Assembly (NCBI GenBank): GCA_900551365.1
Contig: URVZ01000040.1
Span: 1 to 15,362 of the forward strand
Reading direction: 5' to 3'
Length of the DNA stretch: 15,362 nt
From: an uncultured Collinsella sp.
Lineage (GTDB): Bacteria > Actinomycetota > Coriobacteriia > Coriobacteriales > Coriobacteriaceae
Part shown: positions 6,994-13,332 of the stretch, one piece after another
Layout of the letters: each line of letters opens with the position of its first letter
Numbering within the stretch: the first letter of the stretch is position 1
Translations under genes and position numbers: made by a program
Notes under the pieces: generated by a model
The model's database searches: none
Seen by the model: only the letters and a program-made list of their open reading frames with translations
What the model was told of the DNA's origin: nothing

Positions 6994-7725
6994 ATGGCAA
7001 TGGGAGCGCGCAAACAACCTCTGTACGATCAGCTCGTCGATTTGCTGACCGATAAAATCGATCACGAGCTTCGACCCGGCGACTATTTGCCGTCTGAGCG
7101 TGACCTGTCGGAACGCTACGGGCTCTCGCGTACGACGGTTCGCCTTGCCCTGCAGGAGCTTGAGCGCCTGGGCTTGGTAGTTCGTCAGCGCGGCCGTGGA
7201 ACAATGGTGTGCGATCGCTCTCTGCAAACGGCAAATCTCACGCAAACCTATAGCTTTACCGAGCAGATGAAGGCGATCGGCCGTGTGCCCAAGACGACGA
7301 TTCTTGAGTTTACCGAGGTCGAGGCTGACAAGAATATTGCCATAGAGATGAACGCGCGCCTGGGCGAGCGTCTGTACAAGATCAAGCGCCTGCGTATTGC
7401 CGATGGTGTGCCGCTGATGATTGAGTGTACATATCTGCCGAGTCGCAAGTTCTTTGCGCTTAAGCGCCCCATGATCGAGAACAAATCGCTGTACGACATG
7501 ATCGAGCAGGACTTTCACGAGAAAGTTCGCGTGGCAGAGGAAGAATTCTATGCGAGTATCGCCCGCCATTCCGACGCTCGTTTGCTCGAGATTACCGAAG
7601 GCGCACCGGTGCTGGATTTGATTCGTACCACATATGACATGAACAACGAGGTTATCGAGTATACGCGTTCGGTTGCGCGTGCTGACCAGTTTAAGTACAA
7701 GGTCTACCACAACCGCGCAGTCTAG
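6994..7725 (+). CDS. nagR: GntR family (HutC/UTRA) transcriptional regulator of the GlcNAc locus
   Basis: 243 residues from ATG 6994, chosen because GCAGG at 6982-6986 is well placed. An upstream GTG (6943) would put the operator inside the gene. Residues about 8-75 form the winged helix-turn-helix, with PSERDLSERYGLSRTTVRLA (33-52) containing the recognition helix. Residues about 90-235 are a UTRA effector domain with the usual LYKIKRLRIADGVPLMIECTYL-like core and a final RADQFKYKV strand. In known NagR/DasR/YvoA proteins UTRA binds GlcN-6-P or GlcNAc-6-P, which relieves repression. The position between the PTS gene and nagA and the matching operators support that role here. The gene symbol is given from context, not from a close match. 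Confidence 0.88.
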   Translation: MAMGARKQPLYDQLVDLLTDKIDHELRPGDYLPSERDLSERYGLSRTTVRLALQELERLGLVVRQRGRGTMVCDRSLQTANLTQTYSFTEQMKAIGRVPKTTILEFTEVEADKNIAIEMNARLGERLYKIKRLRIADGVPLMIECTYLPSRKFFALKRPMIENKSLYDMIEQDFHEKVRVAEEEFYASIARHSDARLLEITEGAPVLDLIRTTYDMNNEVIEYTRSVARADQFKYKVYHNRAV

Positions 7726-7743
7726 AGTTATTGGGTATAAACG

Positions 7744-7782
7744 GCTTGGCGTGTTTTGCGGCGGGTGCAAAATGTGCCAAGC
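7744..7782 (+). other. Hairpin in the regulator-nagA intergenic region
   Basis: GCTTGGC (7744-7750) pairs with GCCAAGC (7776-7782). Inside it, GTG faces TGT as three consecutive G-U pairs, and then TTTTGC pairs with GCAAAA around a 7-nt GGCGGGT loop. That is 16 continuous pairs if wobble is allowed. No T-run follows, so it is not a plain terminator. Three wobble pairs in a row suggest the RNA, not the DNA, is selected. Confidence 0.55.
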
Positions 7783-7818
7783 GGTAGAAGGCAACGAACA
7801 ATCGCTCGAATTAACAAT

Positions 7819-7852
7819 GCAGTGGTTTTTGATCCGCCCTAAAACGCACTGC
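7819..7852 (+). other. Second hairpin directly before the nagA ribosome binding site
   Basis: GCAGTGGTTTT (7819-7829) pairs with AAAAC-G-CACTGC (7841-7852), with one bulged G and an 11-nt loop. It ends 6 nt before the GGGAG that serves nagA and could affect ribosome access or mRNA processing. Confidence 0.5.
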
Positions 7853-7868
7853 GGGTACGGGAGCATAG

Positions 7869-9038
7869 ATGAGCACGTATGCTATCAAGGCCGACAAGTT
7901 CTTTTTGCCGGCGGGGCCGCAGCTGGGCGGCTACCTCATGGTCGAAGACGGCGTCTTTGGCGCTTGGCAGGCCGATGAGCCCGCTTGTGAGATCAAAGAT
8001 TATTCGGGTACATGGATTGCGCCGGGCATGGTAGACACCCACATTCATGGCTTCTATAACCATGCCACGACCGATAACGATGCCGAGGGCATCAACATCA
8101 GCTCGACCGAGCTCGCTCGTCGTGGTACCACCAGCTGGCTGCCCACGACCTTTACCGACGGCGTGGAGCAGATCAAGGACGCCTGCGCTGCCATTGCGCA
8201 GGCGGACGAAGAGCGTGGACCTGAGTTCTGCGGAGCTCGTATTCAGGGCATCTACCTGGAGGGTCCGTTCTTTACCATGAAGCACGTGGGTGCCCAGAAC
8301 CCCGCCTTTTTGATTGACCCGTCCGAGGATGTTTTTGACGAGTGGCAGGAGGCCGCCGGCGGTCGTATCGTCAAGAGCGCCATGGCGGCCGAGCGTGACG
8401 GTGCCGCCGCTTACGCCGCGGCTCTGAGCGCCAAGGGCGTTGTGACCTGCATTGGCCACTCCGATGCCACCTATGATGAGTGCGCCGCCGCCATCAATGC
8501 TGGCGCCAGCTGCTTTACGCATACCTACAACGGCCAGCGTGGCCTCCATCACCGTGAGCCCGGTGTTGTTGGCGCCGCTATGACCACGCCCAACACCTAT
8601 GCCGAGATCATCTGCGATGGCAAACATGTGAACCCTGCTGCTATCAAGGCCCTGCTGCAGGCCAAGGGCTGGCAGCACACGGTGCTGATCACCGACTGCC
8701 TGGGTTGCGGCGGCATGCCCGAGGGCAAGTACACCAGCGGTGGCATGGATGTCATTATGAAGGACAACCTTTGCTGGCTCGCCGATGGCTCTGCTATTGC
8801 CGGCTCGGTGCTCACGCTCGCGCAGGGCGTAAAGAACATCGTCGACTGGGGTCTTGCGAGCGCCGATATCGCCATTCGCATGGCGACCGAGGTGCCCGCG
8901 CGTTCTGCTCACGTCGAGGATAAATGTGGCAGCATTATGCCTGGCCGCGACGCCGACTTTGTCGTGTTCAATCCCGACCTTACCCTGGTCGAGACGTATG
9001 TGGGTGGCAACAGCGTCGGTAACGCGTTTGCCGAGTAG
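7869..9038 (+). CDS. nagA: N-acetylglucosamine-6-phosphate deacetylase
   Basis: 389 residues, normal length. It hydrolyses GlcNAc-6-P to glucosamine-6-P and acetate in the cytosol, the first step after PTS import. Amidohydrolase TIM-barrel landmarks are all present: DTHIHG (His58, His60), metal ligand Glu131 in YLEGPF, His197 in GHSDAT, His218 in THTYN, DGKH at 250-253, and catalytic Asp276 in ITDCLGCGG. The C-terminus GSIMPGRDADFVVFNPDL is the usual return to the small beta domain. GGGAG at 7859-7863 is 5 nt before the ATG. It is probably co-transcribed with the upstream regulator and with the YhcH/NanQ gene 32 bp downstream. The next enzyme, NagB deaminase, is not in the window. Confidence 0.95.
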   Translation: MSTYAIKADKFFLPAGPQLGGYLMVEDGVFGAWQADEPACEIKDYSGTWIAPGMVDTHIHGFYNHATTDNDAEGINISSTELARRGTTSWLPTTFTDGVEQIKDACAAIAQADEERGPEFCGARIQGIYLEGPFFTMKHVGAQNPAFLIDPSEDVFDEWQEAAGGRIVKSAMAAERDGAAAYAAALSAKGVVTCIGHSDATYDECAAAINAGASCFTHTYNGQRGLHHREPGVVGAAMTTPNTYAEIICDGKHVNPAAIKALLQAKGWQHTVLITDCLGCGGMPEGKYTSGGMDVIMKDNLCWLADGSAIAGSVLTLAQGVKNIVDWGLASADIAIRMATEVPARSAHVEDKCGSIMPGRDADFVVFNPDLTLVETYVGGNSVGNAFAE

Positions 9039-9070
9039 CTGCCAAAGAAACGATCCGAGAGGGGATTTAG

Positions 9071-9544
9071 ATGATTTACGGTGCATTGGGCGATATCGAA
9101 GAGTACCGCGGAATGCTCAAGGGCCTCGACGTGCTGATCGACTGGCTCGAGGAGAACGACCCGGCGCAGCTCGAGGTCGGCAGCCATCCGATTCTGGGCG
9201 ACAAGGTCTTTGCGAACGTCATGGCTCCCACGACGCGTCCCGAGGCCGAGGCCCACTACGAGACGCATCAGCGCTATCACGACCTGCAGATTGATGTCGA
9301 GGGTCGCGAGGCCTTTAAGGTTGCCACGGGCAGCCTGACGCTGGTTCAGGAGTTCGACGAGAAGGACGACTACGATCTGGTCGATTCCGACGCCTCGATC
9401 GCCGGCGATCTTGCCGACGACAAGTTTGCGCTGTTTGTTGCCGGCGAGCCTCACATGCCCACGCTCGAGTTCCCGGGCGATGGCGCGCAGCCGGTCAAGA
9501 AGATCTGCTTTAAGCTGCTTGCAGACGCTTACTGGGAGGAGTAG
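9071..9544 (+). CDS. YhcH/YjgK/YiaL (DUF386) family protein, NanQ-like
   Basis: 157 residues, the typical length of this cupin-like family. Conserved landmarks: MIYG at the start, then HYETHQRYHDLQIDVEG (62-78) holding the likely metal ligands Glu64, His66 and His70, then AGEPHMP with His128, and KKICFK near the end. Family members include E. coli NanQ, which speeds interconversion of sialic acid anomers, and EbgC, an accessory beta-galactosidase subunit. Placed next to nagA it probably acts on a sugar anomer in amino-sugar or sialic-acid use, but the substrate cannot be fixed from sequence. GAGAGGGG precedes the ATG. It is the last gene of the regulator-nagA transcript, and a long terminator hairpin follows. 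Confidence 0.88.
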   Translation: MIYGALGDIEEYRGMLKGLDVLIDWLEENDPAQLEVGSHPILGDKVFANVMAPTTRPEAEAHYETHQRYHDLQIDVEGREAFKVATGSLTLVQEFDEKDDYDLVDSDASIAGDLADDKFALFVAGEPHMPTLEFPGDGAQPVKKICFKLLADAYWEE

Positions 9545-9590
9545 CGCGCTACTCGTGAGCTAGCGTGGTTCCCCTTGGGGAGCGCGTTTG

Positions 9591-9640
9591 AGCCCCGCTG
9601 ATCGCGATTCCTTTGAGGATTGCGGTTGACGGGGCTTTTT
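9591..9640 (+). terminator. Rho-independent terminator of the nagA operon
   Basis: AGCCCCG pairs with CGGGGCT, and the stem continues inward through roughly a dozen further pairs, several of them G-U, to a short loop around 9612. TTTTT follows immediately. It closes the amino-sugar locus. Confidence 0.93.
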
Positions 9641-9678
9641 GTTGAGTAGGGGAGTTGCCGGCGGCGTTTTGCTTGGAT

Positions 9679-10250
9679 TTATTTGCGAAGAACATCGGCT
9701 AGCCGCAGGATTGAAATCATCGACCGATAAGTGAGTTCCACCTTTTCGCCCGCAAGCAGTCGTTTCGAGCCAATCTCATCTAGCCCCACAAGCCGAGAAA
9801 ACAGCGGGCCGCTCATCGTGCCATCGTCAATTGATTCCCTTATGGTCTTCAAAACGTCCGTATCATGAAGCGATGCCGAGCTGTAGGGGGCAACACGAGC
9901 GGAACTCTCAATTAACGACGAGACAAAAGGATGGAGATGCTTTGGACATAGTCCATCAAACACCACATCCCCATTGTCATCCGAGCCGACCAGGCGCCAA
10001 GTATAATGATCGACCCAGTCATCTCCGTCATATATGGCGTCCATGAGCAACTTCCCGTCTAGAGAGAAAAACCTATTTGGACATCGGGGCGCAAGACCGC
10101 AATCCATATCGGGCCTGCAGCAGCTCCAACCCAACGCACCACATAGGTTCCCTTTCGTACATGTGTATCAATCTGCCCCGAAATGCCGGTGAATGCAATT
10201 CCAGGCCCGTTTGTCGGATAGCAATCGACGTATTTTTGTTTTCCGCTCAC
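9679..10250 (-). pseudogene. Hypothetical gene, apparently split by a -1 frameshift in a T5 run
   Basis: Two overlapping minus-strand frames. The upstream one can be read from GTG 10250 and runs as KQKYVDCYPTNGP...KGTYVVRWVGAAAGP to a TAG at 10061-10059. The downstream one is open from before 10134 to 9679 and continues with SLDGKLLMDAIYDGDDWVDH. One extra T in the five-T run (complement of 10067-10071), or a -1 slip there, joins them into about 190 residues. The downstream part could also be an independent gene from ATG 10044 (121 residues; weak GGGAAG upstream). Its last about 40 residues (SRLVGLDEIGSKRLLAGEKV and on) look faintly like a helix-turn-helix of XRE type. No family was recognised. 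GC is clearly lower than in the neighbours, and no terminator separates it from the convergent nag operon beyond the hairpin at 9591-9640. Confidence 0.45.
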
Positions 10251-10480
10251 AACCTTGTATAGATATATCGTTCCAGTAAAAGAGAAGGTATCGTGACTAT
10301 TTTAGATCTATATGGCCAATTCGAGCCCTCGCCATGGCAATTGTTGCAGCTGGGTTTCTTTTCATTAAAATTTCACTTTGGTAAATCCCCGCCCCTAAGC
10401 ATTAAACCCGAAGTCCACCGAGTGGGCCGCTGTTGACGTGGCGATGCTTGGGTTGGCGCACACGCACTCAAATCGGCAAC
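10251..10480. other. Low-GC gap with no recognisable gene
   Basis: The minus-strand frame of the split gene stays open a little further, to a TAA at 10302-10304, but no good start was seen. A 22-codon minus-strand reading frame beginning near 10374 is too short to support. Otherwise nothing was recognised between this remnant and the tRNA terminator. Confidence 0.5.
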
Positions 10481-10504
10481 AAAAAAGCCGCCCGAAGGCG
10501 GCTA
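10480..10504 (-). terminator. Rho-independent terminator of tRNA-Thr
   Basis: On the minus strand AGCCGCC-TTCG-GGCGGCT is a perfect 7-bp stem with a stable UUCG tetraloop, followed by TTTTT. It lies about 11 bp after the tRNA 3' end. Confidence 0.93.
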
Positions 10505-10514
10505 TCTTGTGCAA

Positions 10515-10590
10515 TGGAGCCAGCGACCGGGCTCGAACCGGTGACCCCCGCTTTACGAGAGCGGTGCTCTACCAACTGAGCTACGCTGGC
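10515..10590 (-). tRNA. tRNA-Thr (anticodon CGT), CCA encoded
   Basis: The cloverleaf folds completely. The acceptor stem GCCAGCG pairs with CGCTGGC, the D-arm is GCTC-AGTTGGTA-GAGC, and the anticodon stem CCGCT/AGCGG carries the loop CTCGTAA. The variable loop is GGGTC, the T-arm ACCGG/CCGGT has loop TTCGAGC, the discriminator is T, and CCA (10515-10517) is in the DNA. It reads the Thr codon ACG, useful in a high-GC genome. Confidence 0.97.
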
Positions 10591-10629
10591 GGCCATGTGG
10601 TGACGCAACTGAGGCGTCAACGGCTGTCT

Positions 10630-10658
10630 ATGATACGGGACATCGCAAATCCGCGCAA
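10630..10658 (-). promoter_or_regulatory. Promoter of tRNA-Thr
   Basis: On the minus strand TTGCGC (complement of 10653-10658) and TATCAT (complement of 10630-10635) are separated by exactly 17 bp. This is a sound housekeeping promoter about 40 bp before the mature tRNA 5' end. Confidence 0.7.
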
Positions 10659-10747
10659 GTGTTCTGTTGAGTTTTCTCACGGTAAATGCACTAATATTTA
10701 GAGCGTGATGTCTTGCTCGTACGGGTCCCGAACAGAATGGGGCGGCG

Positions 10748-11227
10748 ATGGCTCAACCCAAGATTTTCCTCACGCGTATCGATGACCGTTTCATTTACGG
10801 GCAAGACGTTGAGCTGTGGAATGAGGCGGTTGGTTCCAACCTCGTCCTCATCGTCAACGATGAGATCGCGGCGGATTCGCGCAAGTGGGCACCCATGAGG
10901 GTGGCGACAACCGATGGCGTATGGACGCGGTTCTTCTCGGTCCAAAGGACGATTGACATTATTCATACCGCGACGCCGCGCCAATGGATCCTGATTATGG
11001 TGGCGTCGCCCGCCGATGCGCTGGCGCTGGTTAAGGGTGGTGTGCCGATCGCCAAGATCAGCATCGGCCACATGCAGGCAGGGGAGGACAAGCGCCCCAT
11101 AACGCCTGCAGTCGCCGTAGACGACGCAGATGTCGCAGCCCTCAAAGAACTGCAGGCGCTCGGCATAGAGCTAGAAATCCGTTATCTCCCCAGCTCCAAT
11201 CCCGACCCCATCCAACTAGTCATTTAA
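10748..11227 (+). CDS. PTS mannose/fructose/sorbose-family IIB protein lacking the active-site His
   Basis: 159 residues, full length for a free-standing mannose-family EIIB. The N-terminus LTRIDDRFIYGQD matches the family motif RIDDRLIHGQ, whose His carries the phosphate between EIIA and sugar. Here that position is Tyr17. The rest of the fold is intact: ILIMVASPADALALVKGGVP, the SIGHMQAGEDKRPIT loop, and VDDADVAALKELQALGIELE. So the domain is conserved while its known chemistry should be lost. No IIA, IIC or IID gene is adjacent. It may act as a regulatory or decoy subunit, or bind a ligand (inference). The start has only a modest GGGG at 10738-10742 upstream. A hairpin at 11254-11285 follows. 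Confidence 0.85.
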   Translation: MAQPKIFLTRIDDRFIYGQDVELWNEAVGSNLVLIVNDEIAADSRKWAPMRVATTDGVWTRFFSVQRTIDIIHTATPRQWILIMVASPADALALVKGGVPIAKISIGHMQAGEDKRPITPAVAVDDADVAALKELQALGIELEIRYLPSSNPDPIQLVI

Positions 11228-11253
11228 GAACGTCCCCAATGACTAGGTAGCAA

Positions 11254-11285
11254 AGCGCCCGTCGGAGGTGGTGCCGGCGGGCGCT
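11254..11285. terminator. Hairpin between convergent IIB and galM genes
   Basis: AGCGCCCGTCGG (11254-11265) pairs with CCGGCGGGCGCT (11274-11285) over an 8-nt loop: 12 pairs, one a G-U. On the minus strand it is followed by TTTGCT, a weak T-tract, so it probably ends galM transcripts. It may also slow transcription from the IIB side. Confidence 0.6.
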
Positions 11286-11311
11286 GCTGTGCGATATATT
11301 GCGTTATGGGC

Positions 11312-12364
11312 TTAGTGCCTCATAAAGTGGTATTCAATCACATTGCTGTAGGGGTGACCCGGGCCCACAATGCCCTGTGGGAACAGCGGCTGGTGCGGCG
11401 TGTCTGGGTACATCTCTGCCTCGAGGGCAAAGCCGGCGCCCCAGCCATAGTTGGCATCGTCCTTGGCGTGCTCGTCGCCCAGCCAGTTGCCGGTGTAGAG
11501 CTGAACGCCCGGTGCGGTGGTGTAGTAGTCCAGCTCGCGACCGGTCCACATCTCCTCGACGTGCATCGCGCGGCGCAGATTACGGCCGTACTGATAGCCA
11601 TCGATGCACAGGCAGTGGTCATAGCCGCGCGCCTGCTTAATCTGCGGGTTGTCGGCTTCCATGCCGGGCGCGACGGGGCGCAGCTCACGGAAGTCAAACG
11701 GCGTGCCCTCGACCGGAGCGATCTCGCCGGTGGGAATGTTCTGGTCATCAATGGGCAGGTAGTGGGCAGCGTTGGCAACAAAGAAGTGTTCGCAGTCCAT
11801 GCCGGCGTTATGGCCGGCAAGGTTAAAGTACGTGTGGTTGGTCATGGACACGTATGTGGCGCAGTCGCTCTCGCAGCCATATTCGATACGGAAGCAGCCA
11901 GTACGCGTCACGGTAAACACGGCTGTAAAGGTGCGGTTGCCGGGAAGGCCCAGCTCGCCATCCTCAAGCGAGGTGGTCATGCGCACGGCATTGTGGACCT
12001 TGTCGAGCTCAACGTCCCACACGCGCTTGTGCAGGCCGTGCTCAAGATCGCTGTGTAGGTTGTTGGCGCCTTCGTTGGCCGACATATGCCAGTCCGTGCC
12101 TGCGATGGTGATCGTGGCACCTGCGGTGCGGTTGGCCACAGGTCCGATGGTCGCGCCAAAGCAGGCGGGGTTGTCAAAGTAATCCTCGAGCTTATCGAAG
12201 CCCAGCGCCACATCGCGCACGTTGCCGGGAATGTCGGGCACATCGATGCCTAACACGGTGGCGCCATAGTCCATAATGCGAACGCAGATCTCGGGCCCGT
12301 TGAGGGTGTAGCGATGAACGGGGGTACCGCACGGCGCGGTGCCGAAAAGCTCGGAAGTGATCAT
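11312..12364 (-). CDS. galM: Aldose 1-epimerase (mutarotase)
   Basis: 350 residues from the ATG at 12364, chosen because AGGA lies 6 nt upstream. An earlier in-frame start at 12433 adds a non-conserved 23-residue leader. The enzyme interconverts alpha and beta anomers of hexoses such as galactose in the cytosol. Seen: substrate Arg79 in GPVANR, NNLH with His104, catalytic acid His177 in NHTYFNLAGH, Asp249 in YDHCLCID, and catalytic base Glu315 in GFALEAEMYPDTPHQP. The family end GPGHPYSNVIEYHF is intact. It is divergent from the DeoR-family regulator gene, with a 203-bp shared control region. No galK or galT is in the window. Confidence 0.93.
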   Translation of the reverse strand: MITSELFGTAPCGTPVHRYTLNGPEICVRIMDYGATVLGIDVPDIPGNVRDVALGFDKLEDYFDNPACFGATIGPVANRTAGATITIAGTDWHMSANEGANNLHSDLEHGLHKRVWDVELDKVHNAVRMTTSLEDGELGLPGNRTFTAVFTVTRTGCFRIEYGCESDCATYVSMTNHTYFNLAGHNAGMDCEHFFVANAAHYLPIDDQNIPTGEIAPVEGTPFDFRELRPVAPGMEADNPQIKQARGYDHCLCIDGYQYGRNLRRAMHVEEMWTGRELDYYTTAPGVQLYTGNWLGDEHAKDDANYGWGAGFALEAEMYPDTPHQPLFPQGIVGPGHPYSNVIEYHFMRH

Positions 12365-12415
12365 TTGGTTCCTAACATCGAGGTATTCCGACAAACTGTA
12401 GCGCGAACACGCGAG

Positions 12416-12421
12416 ATTATC
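12416..12421 (-). promoter_or_regulatory. Candidate -10 of galM
   Basis: GATAAT on the minus strand (complement of 12416-12421), about 50 bp before the galM ATG. No good -35 hexamer lies 17 bp upstream. A TGTAG...CTACA inverted repeat (12397-12427) brackets the element and could be an operator. Confidence 0.4.
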
Positions 12422-12507
12422 ACTACACCCCACTAAAGCAGGGGTATTTTTCTCAAAAAAGTGATGATTGGAGCTGTGCGGGCGTTCATTTCTGACGCGC
12501 GCGAGTC

Positions 12508-12516
12508 TGATACAAT
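12508..12516 (+). promoter_or_regulatory. Extended -10 promoter of the DeoR-family gene
   Basis: TGATACAAT (TG-N-TACAAT) is a good extended -10, with transcription expected near 12523 and a leader of about 45 nt. The AT-rich TTGTTCGTTATTGTTTGAATTG that follows could hold a DeoR-type operator, but no clear repeat was defined. Confidence 0.5.
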
Positions 12517-12567
12517 TTGTTCGTTATTGTTTGAATTGACGTGAGCGTGGAACAGCGAGGACTCATC

Positions 12568-13332
12568 GTGATTAAAGCGGAGCGACAGGATAAGGTTCGG
12601 CAGCTGCTCGAGGAACAGGGAACGGTCTCGGTCAAGGAGATTTCGGATGCGTTAGGTGTCTCGGATATGACGATCCGCCGTGACCTTGAGGAGCTTGCGA
12701 GCCTAGGCGAGATCGAGCGCGTGCACGGCGGAGCCCGCAGTGCACAGGGCCGTCCCCACGCTATGCTGCGCCATGAGTACTCACACAGCGAAAAGCGCAC
12801 CAAGCATGCCGAGGAAAAGCTGCAGATTGCGCGCCGTGCTGTGGAGCTTATCGAGGAAGGCTCGACCATCTTTTTGGGCACGGGCACTACGGTGGAGCAG
12901 ATGGCCTCGATGCTGCCGGCGTTTCGCCTGCGCATCGTGACTAATTCGCTTTCGGTGTTTAACCTGCTCGAGGCGCGCGAAGACTGCGACCTGTGTCTCG
13001 TGGGCGGTATGTACCGTCGCCGCACCGCCGCCTTTGTGGGCCCCACGGCCGAGGACACCCTGCGCGCGCTGGGGATCGACGCGGCCTTTATCGGTGCCAA
13101 CGGCATTCTGGACGGCGACGTGTCCACGTCGAACATGGACGAGGGCCGCATCCAGCAGCTCGCCTTTAGCAAGGCCGACTCGCGCTATCTGATCGCCGAC
13201 TCCAGCAAGATCGGCAAGCGCGACTTCTACACCTTCTGCCGCCTGGACAATTTGGACGCCGTGGTGTGCGAGCCGAGTGTTTCTGCTGAGGATCGCGCTG
13301 CCATCGAGGAACATACGCAGGTCATCTGCTAG
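12568..13332 (+). CDS. DeoR/GlpR family transcriptional regulator
   Basis: 254 residues from GTG 12568. This start gives the family-typical MIKAERQDKVRQLL and has GCGAGGA 6 nt upstream; earlier in-frame GTGs at 12541 and 12547 lack such a site. The N-terminal DeoR helix-turn-helix covers about residues 5-58 (TVSVKEISDALGVSDMTIRR, then the wing ERVHGGA). The C-terminal sugar-phosphate sensor domain (about 70-250) shows FLGTGTTVEQMA, IVTNSLSVFNLL, VGGMYRRRTAAFVG, AFIGANGI and LIADSSKIGKRDF, all typical. Such proteins repress sugar genes and release DNA on binding a phosphosugar. It is divergent from galM, which is a plausible target along with itself. Its stop codon directly abuts the stop of the next, convergent gene. 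Confidence 0.92.
   Translation: MIKAERQDKVRQLLEEQGTVSVKEISDALGVSDMTIRRDLEELASLGEIERVHGGARSAQGRPHAMLRHEYSHSEKRTKHAEEKLQIARRAVELIEEGSTIFLGTGTTVEQMASMLPAFRLRIVTNSLSVFNLLEAREDCDLCLVGGMYRRRTAAFVGPTAEDTLRALGIDAAFIGANGILDGDVSTSNMDEGRIQQLAFSKADSRYLIADSSKIGKRDFYTFCRLDNLDAVVCEPSVSAEDRAAIEEHTQVIC

Noticed and set aside
7744..7852. Known metabolite riboswitch (such as glmS) before nagA
   Set aside because: Neither hairpin shows the pseudoknotted core of a glmS ribozyme or the motifs of another known class that I can recognise.
11306..12058. 250-residue plus-strand frame
   Set aside because: It is antisense to galM, whose catalytic residues are all intact in the opposite strand.
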